The position numbers and the translations under genes were made by a program. A stretch of 36,205 bases of DNA. It comes from Novosphingobium endophyticum (lineage in GTDB: Bacteria > Pseudomonadota > Alphaproteobacteria > Sphingomonadales > Sphingomonadaceae). The stretch lies in the NCBI RefSeq assembly GCF_014640675.1, contig NZ_BMHK01000034.1, positions 1 to 36,205 of the forward strand. The letters run 5' to 3'. A model generated the notes under the pieces. The model saw only the letters and a list, made by a program, of their open reading frames with translations. It was not told the origin of the DNA and ran no database searches. Positions 25,888 through 34,710 of this stretch are shown here, one piece after another (position 1 is the first letter of the stretch; each line of letters starts with the position of its first letter).

Positions 25888-26718
25888 GTGACAGAACGCA
25901 GGCCGGCCTATGACGATAGCGAGCGCGAGCGCATTCGCAGTCTGCTGCTGCGCTACAAGGACGACCACGGCGTCGGTGTGCCGACGCTGCAGCTGCGCAT
26001 CGCCGAGGCCATCGGCGATGCCAATCCCGACCGCGTGCCGCTCAAATCATTGCAGCGCTTTATCGCTGCCACCCACCGCACCGACGATGCGCTGGTCGAT
26101 CACTGCATGAACTTCCTGATGAGCGTCGCGCCGCCGCCCGCCGAGGACGGGCTGGCGAGCGCGCTGCGCGCCTTTCTCGGCGCCGATCTAACAGAAGGAG
26201 AAGACTGCGCGCATCTTGCCGGCCGCTATCACGGCAGGTTCCTCACCGCCGAGGCGGACCGCTTCGCTGAGGACAGCAAATTTGCGTATGCAAATCTCAC
26301 CCTAACCGATCGCGGCCAGGGCTATCTCGAAGCGGAAGAGGCCGAGTTTAATTTCGGGCGCGATCCGCATCCGCTCTATCAGCGGCCGGACGCCTTTCCC
26401 GCATCGTTTGCTGAGCACGAGCGCCACCTCTATCGCGGGATCGCGCTGCCCTATGTCAGCGGGTTTTCGCGCCAGCAGACTTACGTGCTGATGCTGCGCA
26501 ATTACCTCCATGCGCGCTGGTATATTCTGCGGCCTGCTCAAGGGCAGGCAGCGCGGCTGGAGGGCGATGCCCTGGAGCCGCCGCTCTACACATCGCTGAT
26601 GGCGGAAAGTCCCGAAGGCAAGTCCTATCCGTTGCCGGTATGGGAGCGGACATTCCGCGCTGAATTTACGCGCGTGAATGAGGAAGAAAGCGAAGAAGAG
26701 GCCGTGTCCAGAAGTTGA
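25888..26718 (+). CDS. Hypothetical protein divergent from the coupling protein, possible regulator
   Basis: 276 residues if started at GTG 25888 (MTERRPAYDDSERERIRSLL); an ATG upstream would overlap the divergent coupling-protein start. Residues 10-75 (ERIRSLLLRYKDDHGVGVPTLQLRIAEAIG ... VPLKSLQRFI) look like a helix-turn-helix-type helical domain, followed by an alpha/beta part with RHLYRGIALPYVSGFSRQQTYVLMLRNYLHARWYILRP. The divergent position suggests a regulator of transfer genes, but I do not recognise the family. Confidence 0.6.
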   Translation: MTERRPAYDDSERERIRSLLLRYKDDHGVGVPTLQLRIAEAIGDANPDRVPLKSLQRFIAATHRTDDALVDHCMNFLMSVAPPPAEDGLASALRAFLGADLTEGEDCAHLAGRYHGRFLTAEADRFAEDSKFAYANLTLTDRGQGYLEAEEAEFNFGRDPHPLYQRPDAFPASFAEHERHLYRGIALPYVSGFSRQQTYVLMLRNYLHARWYILRPAQGQAARLEGDALEPPLYTSLMAESPEGKSYPLPVWERTFRAEFTRVNEEESEEEAVSRS

Positions 26719-26790
26719 CCAATGGACCAAATCGCGCTAGCTTCGACAGTTACTGAAGGTTGTCTTTGCTGCAGTGCAAATGACCAGGTT

Positions 26791-26820
26791 TTGACCTACC
26801 TCAGCCTCATCCCGCATAAT
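26791..26820 (+). promoter_or_regulatory. Promoter of the mobC-relaxase unit
   Basis: TTGACC (26791-26796), 18 bases, CATAAT (26815-26820): each box is one base from the sigma-70 consensus. Transcription would start near 26827, some 20 bases before the first stem of the hairpin array, making the array a 360-base 5' leader or a separate RNA. Confidence 0.55.
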
Positions 26821-26846
26821 AGAAAGATGGTCGTTAAGAGTTGATA

Positions 26847-27162
26847 CAAGATGTGCGCGGGGTCCCCGCGCCATCTTGGGAAGGGGGCTCAAGTGCCGCC
26901 CCCGTTCCATCCCTGGCTCTTTCGGCTTTTCGGGCGTCCAGCCCATCGAAAAGCCGAAGCAGCGGTTTCGTCGCTGCATGACGACCAAAGAGCCTTCGTG
27001 CCCTTTGGAAACCAGACGAGGGGTGTTCCGCACCCCTTCGAACCAGCGGCCAGGGCTTTCGCGCCCTGAACTGCGACCAAGGGGAGACTTCGGCTCTCCC
27101 ACTGTGGAACCCCATCGACCAGCGTTCCGGCGCTGGAGGACGGGCAGGGAAATCGTCCCTGC
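26847..27162 (+). ncRNA. Array of ten consecutive stem-loops before mobC
   Basis: Ten stems in 316 bases: 26847-26878 (CAAGATG and GCGCGGGG arms), 26883-26903, 26921-26958 (12 bp), 26959-26977 (GCAGCG/CGCTGC), 26985-27008 (CCAAAG/CTTTGG), 27019-27037 (AGGGGTG/CACCCCT), 27051-27068 (CAGGGC/GCCCTG), 27082-27100 (GGGAGA/TCTCCC), 27119-27136 (CCAGCG/CGCTGG), 27144-27162 (GCAGGGA/TCCCTGC). Six of the last seven have loops with TTCG or TTCCG, the last AATCG. ACCA recurs just before stems 5 to 9. The loop type points to a folded RNA; an origin of transfer is the alternative. Confidence 0.6.
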
Positions 27163-27186
27163 ACGCGATGCAAAAGGGAAGGAGCA

Positions 27187-27540
27187 ATGGCGAGTAGCGG
27201 CAGCGAGAAACGGCAGCGCGACATCACTTTGAAGGCGCGCTTCAACGGCCCGGAGGCGGCGCTGATCAAAGAGCAGGCCGACCGTGCCGGTGTTTCTGTC
27301 GCTGCGCTTATTCGCTTTGCCGTGCTCGGCCAGACGCCGCTGCGCGCCTCGCGCCGCCCCTCGGTCAGCCACAGTGACGCCGCCCAGCTTCTCGGTCAGA
27401 TCGGGCCGCTTAAGTCCGCGCTGCTTGATGCAGCGCAGGCGGCCGAGTCCGAGACCGTCAAAGCCGAAATTGCCGCCGCCTGCCGCGACATCGCCGATAT
27501 GCGCGTCGCGCTGTTCGAGGCGATGGGGCGCGAGCCATGA
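27187..27540 (+). CDS. mobC: MobC-like relaxosome accessory protein
   Basis: 117 residues behind GGGAAGGAGCA. The basic N-terminus with KRQRDITLKARFNGPEAALIKEQADRAGVSVAALIRFAVLG has the strand-helix-helix order of ribbon-helix-helix MobC proteins, which bind oriT and help the relaxase. It is followed by a helical tail. Its stop overlaps the relaxase start (ATGA), so the two are coupled. It is preceded by the ten-hairpin leader. Confidence 0.82.
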   Translation: MASSGSEKRQRDITLKARFNGPEAALIKEQADRAGVSVAALIRFAVLGQTPLRASRRPSVSHSDAAQLLGQIGPLKSALLDAAQAAESETVKAEIAAACRDIADMRVALFEAMGREP

Positions 27541-29042
27541 TCCTGAAAGGCAGCCAGCGGGCCAACGGCGCCGATCTTGCCACCCACCTCATGAATATCT
27601 GCGACAATGAGCGCGTCGAAATTGCTGCGCTGCACGGCGTCGTCGCCGACGATTTGCACGGCGCCTTTGCCGAGTTCGAAGCGATCGCGTCCGGCACCAA
27701 AGCCAAGGAGCCGCTCTACAGCCTTTCGATCAACCCGTCCGCGCCGCTCACCCGCCAGCAGTATGAGGAGGCCATTGCCGACATCGAGGACCGGCTTGGC
27801 CTCGCGGGGCAGCCGCGCGCGACCGTCTTTCATATCAAGGACGGGCGCGAGCATTGCCATGTCATCTGGTCGCGGATCGATGCCGAGAAGATGCGGGCGA
27901 TCCATATGGCGCACGATCATCGCCGGCTGTGCGATCTTTCGTGCGAGCTTGCGCATAAATTCGGCCTCGACCTGCCGCCGGGATTGCAGGCCTGGGAGAA
28001 AAAGCAGCGCTTCAAAAAGGAAAGGCTCGAGCCGACTTTGGCCGAAAACGCGCAGGCCAAGAAGACCGGCATCCCACCCGAGCAGCGCCGCGCCGAAATC
28101 ACCGCCGCCTACAACCAGTCCGACAGCGCCGAAGCGTTCCGGGCGGCGCTTGCGCAAAAGCGTTACATCCTCGCCAAGGGCGACCGGCGCGGCCTGGTTG
28201 TCGTTGACCGGTACGGCGATGTTCACAGCCTCACGCGCTACGTCAAAGACCACAGCGCGAAGGGCATTCGGCAAAAGCTCTCTGCGCTTAAATCCGACGA
28301 CCTGCCCGATGTCGAACAGGCAAGAGCGCTCACCCGCGATCTAGCGCAGCAGCAGGGAAAGGGCGCGGGCGAAGGCGCTGGCGACAAGGCGGAGGAGACG
28401 CGGCGCAGGGTCGAGGAAGTGCGGCGGCAGGCGCTGGCAAGAGCGCAGGAAGCGCGGCGGCTTGCGAGCGCCCAGCACGAGCAGGAAATTCTCACCCGGC
28501 AGGCCTCGGAAAGGCTCGCGCTGCATGCGGCGCAGGAAAGTGAAAAGCGCGGTTTTCTCTTCCGCGTGCGCAGCGCCGTTGCCGACCTGATCGAGCGCAC
28601 CCCCGCCTTGCGCTCGGTGCTCGGCCCGCTCCAGAAGCTCACGCATCTCGATCCGCGCGAGCGGCACACGCTGGAAAAGGACGCTTTGCGCCGCCGTCAT
28701 GCGCGCGAGAAGCTGGAAATCGCGCGGCGCAAGCGCAGCCTCGCCGCCGCTGAAAAGCGCGAGCAGGAATCGCTGACCGAAGCGCTGGCCCGGCTCGCCC
28801 GGCGGCAGGGCGAAGAGCAGGCGCGGCTGCGGCAGGATTTCACCGAGGCCGGCCGCGATCAGAAGCTGTGGCGAGCGCGCGTCTTCGATGAAGGCGACGT
28901 GACACAGGAATTCAACGCGCGTTCCGGCGCCGCTGGTGGTGACCAGGATGATGGCGACGACGATGTTCGCCAACCCCAGTGGAAGAAGCGGACTGAAGGA
29001 CTCCAGCGAAGGCCAGGTTCACGCAGAGGGCCGCGCCGCTAA
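27537..29042 (+). CDS. Relaxase / mobilisation nuclease
   Basis: 501 residues. The relaxase metal site is clear: VFHIKDGREHCHVIWSRID with His99, His106 and His108; upstream is LYSLSINPSAPLT (about 60-72). After residue 270 a long charged coiled coil follows (EETRRRVEEVRRQALARAQEARRLA..., ...LEIARRKRSLAAAEKRE). It would nick oriT and lead the strand through the coupling protein. No Tyr occurs in the first 60 residues, where most MOBP/MOBQ relaxases keep the nucleophile; Tyr61 is the first. It belongs with VirD2-like noncanonical relaxases of Alphaproteobacteria. Confidence 0.87.
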   Translation: MILKGSQRANGADLATHLMNICDNERVEIAALHGVVADDLHGAFAEFEAIASGTKAKEPLYSLSINPSAPLTRQQYEEAIADIEDRLGLAGQPRATVFHIKDGREHCHVIWSRIDAEKMRAIHMAHDHRRLCDLSCELAHKFGLDLPPGLQAWEKKQRFKKERLEPTLAENAQAKKTGIPPEQRRAEITAAYNQSDSAEAFRAALAQKRYILAKGDRRGLVVVDRYGDVHSLTRYVKDHSAKGIRQKLSALKSDDLPDVEQARALTRDLAQQQGKGAGEGAGDKAEETRRRVEEVRRQALARAQEARRLASAQHEQEILTRQASERLALHAAQESEKRGFLFRVRSAVADLIERTPALRSVLGPLQKLTHLDPRERHTLEKDALRRRHAREKLEIARRKRSLAAAEKREQESLTEALARLARRQGEEQARLRQDFTEAGRDQKLWRARVFDEGDVTQEFNARSGAAGGDQDDGDDDVRQPQWKKRTEGLQRRPGSRRGPRR

Positions 29043-29198
29043 CCGAAGCGGACTTATCAAAAATAAAACGCAATGATGTTTCAAGTTTAACGCTCGGCAC
29101 ATAGTGCAATCATGAGTTACAATTTTCTCCGATCAAATAGTAACTAACCGCAAAGCCATACTATCACGAAAGTTAAACAACAAACATAAGTAACAAAG

Positions 29199-29882
29199 TT
29201 GCGAGATATAATATTCAAATTAGCCCCTTTGCCTCCGCTGGAAAAACGCCGCAGCGGCTTCATTCCCCCAAAATGGTTTCTCCCGGTGTACCGGCCCGAA
29301 CGTGATGCCGACTATCTGCTTGGGAAGCTTCTCAATTTTGTTTTTCTCACTACCTTTCTGCTTCTCGGGGCCATTCTTCTCGATGCTCATCTGTACACCG
29401 GATTCTTGATAGATGCTTCCGAATTTCGGCATAATAAGCTGCTGCTCCCGGCCACTTTTTCGCGTTTGATCAGCTTGCCTTTGTTCGTGCTGGCCTTGCT
29501 CTTCTATCTGCGGATCAGGCTGGGGATCGACATTTCCCGCGATGACATTCCCGTTGGCGGGCGGAAAGCGTGGGCTCTTACCCTCACCCGACGTAAATGG
29601 ATTGAAGTAGGCTTACTTATACTCGTCGGATCACTGGCTTGTATTTTCGCGTCCCATCTCTTCGTCATTCAAGTGACGCTGCATTATCAGCAGCAGGATA
29701 ACCTAGCCTTCGTTCTCTTACCGCAAGCCTTCGCGGTCGTGGCGATGATCGGAGGCCCGATATACCTCATCCTTGGCGCACTCCTCCTTGAAAAGGCAAT
29801 CCGCTGTTTCGATGTCATGCATGACAATTTGAGGAGAAACTATGAATTTGCGCAGAAAGATATTTCAGACAAACAACAATAA
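29199..29882 (+). CDS. Four-span membrane protein upstream of the RTX gene
   Basis: 227 residues from TTG; no ATG or GTG is better placed and the ribosome site is weak, so the start is uncertain. Four hydrophobic segments at about 43-68, 84-108, 136-158 and 170-198, and charged ends facing the same side. No family recognised. It ends 17 bases before the RTX gene, so they share a transcript; it could be an immunity, export or anchoring partner. The 156 bases upstream are AT-rich with no gene. Confidence 0.68.
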   Translation: MRDIIFKLAPLPPLEKRRSGFIPPKWFLPVYRPERDADYLLGKLLNFVFLTTFLLLGAILLDAHLYTGFLIDASEFRHNKLLLPATFSRLISLPLFVLALLFYLRIRLGIDISRDDIPVGGRKAWALTLTRRKWIEVGLLILVGSLACIFASHLFVIQVTLHYQQQDNLAFVLLPQAFAVVAMIGGPIYLILGALLLEKAIRCFDVMHDNLRRNYEFAQKDISDKQQ

Positions 29883-29899
29883 CAACGAGGAGATCTCTG

Positions 29900-32800
29900 A
29901 TGGCCTTTCATCCCGACAATGTTGAAGACGGAGTATTTGACAGCATAAGTGGAATTCTGGGTTCCTACACAGACGCCGACGCCATTAACGCCGCAATTTA
30001 CGGAGACCTCACCGGCCTCAATGTCGAATCGGATGTTGAAACTGTTCTGCAAACTTACACCGACACTAATACCTCCTTTTGGGACGAGCTGTATATCGCC
30101 CCGTCCGGCGAGTACGTCGGCGCGGCAGTCAGCGATATCACCCTCGGTCTAACGGAGGGTGCGCTTGTCGCCCAAAAGGGACTCACCCTCACGATTACAA
30201 ACGAACTCAAAGCGCTCGTCGCACAGCCTGTGACGATCAAAACGGCAGTTATCGAGTACTTCGAGGGGCAACCTGTGAAAGCCTATGTCGACAAGGCGAC
30301 CGGACTGCTTGTGCGCTCCGAAACAGTACTTTCGGAAACCACCCATATCCCAGTCGGAAAGTTCCTGGCCGGAATGGGCCACGCCGTCAGCGCCTACGCG
30401 ATTTTCGAGACTTTTAAAGATACCATCACCGCCAGCTACAATGCCGCGTTGGGTCAAGAAGATACGTTCAGTCCCCTGCAGGAGTACTTGATTGCCGGAA
30501 CGGCCGTTATAGTTGGTGGAGCGGTCGCGGGTGGCTTGGTCGTGGCAGGCGCTCCGGCGATCTTCGTTGCTGCTGGTGGCAGTCTTGCCGCCGGCGCTGC
30601 GGCATGGACTGCAGACACGGTGATCGGCAGCCTTCCGGCTGTGGTGAATGCTGCCAAGGTCGCTGGCAAGACGCTCCAGCAAACCCTGGACGACGCCTAT
30701 GCCGAAATCCAGGACACAATCAATGACGCCTGGAACGCGACAGGCACCGCCGCACAGGACCTTCTCGATGACGCGCAGGACCTTATGGACGGTCTTCTGG
30801 ATGGAATCGGGGATTTGCTTCCCGGCATCGACCTCCCGGAATCCATCCTTCCAGGTTGGCTGGACAGCCCGCTGAATCTTTTCGGCGGGGCAAAAAATAT
30901 CGTATCGCCGTTGATCGTCGATCTCGACTCCGACGGGATCGAACTAACCACCTTTAACTCTACCACTACCACTACCTTTTTTGACCTGGATGGAGACGGG
31001 TTTGCGCAGCAAACGGCGTGGGTGTCGGCAGATGACGGACTGCTTGCGCGTGATATCAATGCGAATGGGACCATTGACGATGTGTCCGAGCTTTTCGGCA
31101 GCCCCACCGTGGACGGATTCGCCAAGCTCTCTCTCCTCGACGACAATAGCGATCTGATAATCGATTCCTACGATGATGCCTGGGCCGACTTGGTGGTTTG
31201 GCAAGATGCCAACGGGGATGCGGTGAGCCAGAGCACCGAGCTTTTGAGTCTGGGATCACTCGGTATCGTCAGCATTGATCTCGCCGGCGTTGCGCCAAGC
31301 ACCACGACGATCAGTGGCAACGCGATCAGCCACACGAGCACTTTCCGGTACAGCAATGGCTCAACCGATGCCATCGTCGATGCATGGTTCGTCAACGACA
31401 AGGTAAACTCCTACTACGCTGGAGATTTCAGCTTCGACATAGGAGCGGCGTTCCTGCCCACGCTTCGAGGGTTTGGCCAGGTTGCCGATCTACATGTCAC
31501 AATGAGTCTCGACGGTACATTGCTCGGTCTCGTGGAAGACGTGGCGACGACCTGGAGTGTGGCCGATTGGGCCAACTCAACAGGCTTGGACAATGATCTT
31601 GCGGACATTCTCTATGAATGGGCGGACGTGCAGGACGCTTCGCCATCCACCTATGGATACGTGCTCGACAGCCGGAAACTCGCATTCCTTGAGAAGCTTT
31701 TCGGAGAGCCCTGGTCGACGCAATATGCCGTCCCGAGCGGCTTCAATCAGTGCGCAGCGATTCATGAATCTTGGCTAGAGGTGTTTGCCGTCTACAAGGC
31801 CGCCTTCCTCCTTCAGCTTGGCGCTAACAGTCTTTTCGCCAACGCGGTCACCTATGACGTTTTTGCGGGCGACTTTTCAGGGGATTTGACCCTCTCGGAG
31901 ACCGCAATCGACAACTTGATCGCGCACGCCTCGGCAACCGGAGTCGACACCGAGGAATACTGGCTGGAGGTTGCACGCTTTCTCGACGCAGTGAAGGGGC
32001 TGGATAATCTCACCAGCCAAGAGAACACATGGGTCGACGATGCCATCTACGCTTCAGATAACATGCTCACCTGGACAGGCATCAAGGATCAACTGGATTT
32101 TGATCCCGGCTTCACGAGTGTCAGCGGGACAGGCGGAGACGATACGCTTTACGGTGACGGTGGGATCAACCTGATGAGTGGCAGCGGAGGTAATGACACG
32201 TATTACGCTTCCGGCGGAGATGACACGATCACCGGCAGCTCTGGAATCGATACCATGTATGGCGAAGCGGGTAACGATGCATTGGATGGAAAGGCCGGTG
32301 ACGACGTTCTGACTGGCGGCGATGGTGATGATACAGTTGAGGGTGGCGACGGGAACGATACCTACATCTACACATCGGGCAGGGACTGGTATTCAGAGTA
32401 TGCATCCGGTGGGGCAGATGTCATAGAAATGCCTAGCGGAATTGCTTCCGGCGATCTTGTCATCTCCAGGCAAAACGAAGACGATCTTGTGATCGAGGTT
32501 GGTTCTCTCGGCCAGATAGAAATGTACCGATGGTTTGTAAGCGCCAACTATCAAATTGAAACAGTCGTATTCGCGGACACTTCAACCCTCGATCTAACGG
32601 CGTTTACAGAGATGGACTTCCACGGCACGGAGGAAGCTGACACCCTCATTGGCGAAAGTACTCTCGACGAGACGATCTACGGATATGGCGGCGATGACGA
32701 ACTGCGAGGTCAGGGCGGAGATGATACCCTTGATGGCGGGGCCGGCAATGATGAACTATGGGGGTACTCCGGCAATGATACATATATCTTCAGTGCTGGG

Positions 32801-34369
32801 TTTGACACAATCAAGGAAAATTCCGGAACCGATACGATTATTATTCCTTCAGGATACGCTGCTGGTGACCTGGTATTTTTGAAATCCGGAACGGACCTGA
32901 TCATCCAGGTGGTCGGTCTTGGGCAGGCCTTCGTTGATAACCATTTCGGAAATGTGAATCAGCAAATTGAAGAAATCTATTTTTCAGATGCGCAGAGTAC
33001 GATCTACATGTCAAACGTAAGCATCGAACAGCGTGGAGGAGACGGAAATGATGGCCTATCAGGTGTCACGACCGGAGCTTCATCAGATGACATTCTTAAC
33101 GGAATGGCCGGCAATGATCTGCTTCAGGGAAAACTTGGAAATGACACATATGTATTTTCCGAAGGGATCGATCAGATAACGGAAATTGGCGGCTCGGATA
33201 CCTTAGTGTTCTGGGAAGGATGGTCACCCGAGGAGATAGATGTTTATCGCCAGCAGTCGGTGGGGACCGGGTGGGATGATCTTGTTATCGCCGATCAAAG
33301 TGGAAACAAGCTAACTGTCGAAAGTCATTTCGATTACCCGTCGGGCAATGGCGAGCTTGAGTTTGTGGAGTTCAGCGATTCAACTACTTGGACTATCGCT
33401 GCATTGCAGATCGAGACGTGGGGTACATCCGGGAATGACAGCATTTCATTCTCCGGCACGACGGACAGGGTCATCTATGGATTTGCCGGAAATGATACTT
33501 TGAATGGTTCTTCGGGGAATGATTATCTGGATGGCGGAGATGGTGACGACACCATGAGAGGCTATGCTGGTGACGATCTCATGATCTATTCGGCAGGGCT
33601 CGATACCGTCACGGATACCGGTGGCTCGGACGTGCTTTGGATAACTGGCGGCGTCACCATTAACGACATTACCGTCAGCAACTACGGCACCAACGAGGCG
33701 AAAATAGTAATCGATTCTGGCGTAGACGAAATTCAGGTTAACGATCTAAGGGCCGCTTCAACGTATCACATCGAAACTGTGAAGTTCGACGATGGCTTCT
33801 ATGCCGACCTCCCGAGCTATAACTCATGGCTCAATGGTACGAGTGGAAATGACGTGGTCGCAGGCGGTGGCAGTGCCGAGGTTTTGATCGGGTTTGGGGG
33901 TGATGACAGCATAGACGCCGGCGCCGGAGACGACCAAGCCCATGGGGGTGCGGGCGCAGACACCCTTACAGGAGGAGATGGTTCTGATCTCCTGCATGGC
34001 GGGATCGGCGACGACCTTCTATATGGTGAGGATGGTCTGGATACCCTGTTTGGCGGCAGCGGAGCTGACACGTTTTTCTTTGAGGCTGCTAGCGCCTTCA
34101 ACAACACGGACGTTGTTTCGGACTTCAGTACCAATGATTCCGATGTGATTGATATCGCTGACGTGCTCGATGGCTACTATACGGCTGGCGTGGACGATAT
34201 CACCGACTTCGTCCAGATCACCGACGACGGGACCGACAGCTCTCTGGCGATCGATCAGGATGGCACGGCGAACGGTACAAACTTTGTTGCTGTTGCGTCG
34301 ATCCTGGGGGCTACCGGCCTGACGGACGAGGCTGCTCTTGTCACAAGCGGAGCTCTCGTTGTGTCGTAA
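29900..34369 (+). CDS. Large RTX protein with type I secretion signal
   Basis: 1489 residues behind ACGAGGAG. No N-terminal signal peptide. Residues about 195-240 are Gly/Ala-rich and hydrophobic (IVGGAVAGGLVVAGAP...), like pore-forming or glycine-zipper segments. At about 338-430 lies a calcium-binding domain (VDLDSDGIEL, DLDGDGFAQQ, DINANGTIDD). From about 745 to 1390 are five clusters of GGxGxDxLx nonapeptides, separated by domains of the haemolysin-type calcium-binding-related kind (NDTYIYTSG ... IETVVFADT). The end (ADTFFFEAAS, DVVSDFS, DVIDIADVL) resembles the VCA0849-class type I secretion target. No ABC exporter is nearby. Base use is less GC-rich than the transfer genes. Confidence 0.9.
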   Translation: MAFHPDNVEDGVFDSISGILGSYTDADAINAAIYGDLTGLNVESDVETVLQTYTDTNTSFWDELYIAPSGEYVGAAVSDITLGLTEGALVAQKGLTLTITNELKALVAQPVTIKTAVIEYFEGQPVKAYVDKATGLLVRSETVLSETTHIPVGKFLAGMGHAVSAYAIFETFKDTITASYNAALGQEDTFSPLQEYLIAGTAVIVGGAVAGGLVVAGAPAIFVAAGGSLAAGAAAWTADTVIGSLPAVVNAAKVAGKTLQQTLDDAYAEIQDTINDAWNATGTAAQDLLDDAQDLMDGLLDGIGDLLPGIDLPESILPGWLDSPLNLFGGAKNIVSPLIVDLDSDGIELTTFNSTTTTTFFDLDGDGFAQQTAWVSADDGLLARDINANGTIDDVSELFGSPTVDGFAKLSLLDDNSDLIIDSYDDAWADLVVWQDANGDAVSQSTELLSLGSLGIVSIDLAGVAPSTTTISGNAISHTSTFRYSNGSTDAIVDAWFVNDKVNSYYAGDFSFDIGAAFLPTLRGFGQVADLHVTMSLDGTLLGLVEDVATTWSVADWANSTGLDNDLADILYEWADVQDASPSTYGYVLDSRKLAFLEKLFGEPWSTQYAVPSGFNQCAAIHESWLEVFAVYKAAFLLQLGANSLFANAVTYDVFAGDFSGDLTLSETAIDNLIAHASATGVDTEEYWLEVARFLDAVKGLDNLTSQENTWVDDAIYASDNMLTWTGIKDQLDFDPGFTSVSGTGGDDTLYGDGGINLMSGSGGNDTYYASGGDDTITGSSGIDTMYGEAGNDALDGKAGDDVLTGGDGDDTVEGGDGNDTYIYTSGRDWYSEYASGGADVIEMPSGIASGDLVISRQNEDDLVIEVGSLGQIEMYRWFVSANYQIETVVFADTSTLDLTAFTEMDFHGTEEADTLIGESTLDETIYGYGGDDELRGQGGDDTLDGGAGNDELWGYSGNDTYIFSAGFDTIKENSGTDTIIIPSGYAAGDLVFLKSGTDLIIQVVGLGQAFVDNHFGNVNQQIEEIYFSDAQSTIYMSNVSIEQRGGDGNDGLSGVTTGASSDDILNGMAGNDLLQGKLGNDTYVFSEGIDQITEIGGSDTLVFWEGWSPEEIDVYRQQSVGTGWDDLVIADQSGNKLTVESHFDYPSGNGELEFVEFSDSTTWTIAALQIETWGTSGNDSISFSGTTDRVIYGFAGNDTLNGSSGNDYLDGGDGDDTMRGYAGDDLMIYSAGLDTVTDTGGSDVLWITGGVTINDITVSNYGTNEAKIVIDSGVDEIQVNDLRAASTYHIETVKFDDGFYADLPSYNSWLNGTSGNDVVAGGGSAEVLIGFGGDDSIDAGAGDDQAHGGAGADTLTGGDGSDLLHGGIGDDLLYGEDGLDTLFGGSGADTFFFEAASAFNNTDVVSDFSTNDSDVIDIADVLDGYYTAGVDDITDFVQITDDGTDSSLAIDQDGTANGTNFVAVASILGATGLTDEAALVTSGALVVS

Positions 34370-34386
34370 ATCTGAGGAGAGATGCC

Positions 34387-34551
34387 TTGCGTCGTTTGGA
34401 AGTTGGCACTTTCGAGGCCGATTTCGCGAGCCAGTTGGACGCAGCGAGGGCGGACACCGTGATCATCACCGAGGATGACCAGCCTACCTGGGCCTTGATC
34501 TCCTACGAGGTGTTTACTCAGCTTCGCGATGATGACGAAGCGAACGGGTGA
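34387..34551 (+). CDS. Small Phd/YefM-like protein (TTG start)
   Basis: 54 residues from TTG, 8 bases after GAGGAGAG and 17 bases after the RTX stop. LRRLEVGTFEADFASQLDAARADTVIITEDDQPTWALISYEVFTQLRDDDEANG has the Phd-antitoxin pattern: an N-terminal strand-helix, then VIITEDDQPTWALISYEVF, like the PVIITRNGKPVAVLVS core. An ATG five bases earlier is in another frame and stops after 26 codons. No toxin partner follows, because the island ends 60 bases on. It may instead regulate the RTX operon. Confidence 0.6.
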   Translation: MRRLEVGTFEADFASQLDAARADTVIITEDDQPTWALISYEVFTQLRDDDEANG

Positions 34552-34587
34552 ACGGCTAGCGCCGGTCTACTTCACTGCCGCTCGAAA

Positions 34588-34622
34588 CAGTAGGTCAAGA
34601 TGGTTGTGAGCCCCCGCAACCA
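34588..34622. other. Right element end (attR)
   Basis: CAGTAGGTCAAGATGGTTG (34588-34606) is the inverse of 365-383 at 17 of 19 positions; TGAG and the repeat CCCCCGCAACCA (34611-34622) follow, the latter identical to the tRNA-fMet 3' end. The transition from island gene (stop 34551) to chromosomal gene (34711) falls exactly here. Confidence 0.75.
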
Positions 34623-34710
34623 ACTTCCAGAATATCTCAAGCCCTTGCTTTTCGCCGATTTCCTCGGACCGCGCGGGTTTACTGGACTTGCTGTGGATTT
34701 CCGCCTTCTC

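Noticed and set aside
26847..27162. Hairpin array as a CRISPR
   Set aside because: Repeats are structural, not sequence-identical; no constant direct repeat, no uniform spacers and no cas genes.
26737..27372. 211-residue open frame on the minus strand across the hairpin array
   Set aside because: It runs through palindromic DNA and into mobC, has no ribosome site and gives low-complexity protein; the hairpins explain the open frame.
27537..29042. Relaxase as a replication initiator
   Set aside because: The His triad and MobC coupling fit a mobilisation relaxase; no origin iterons or partition genes are seen.
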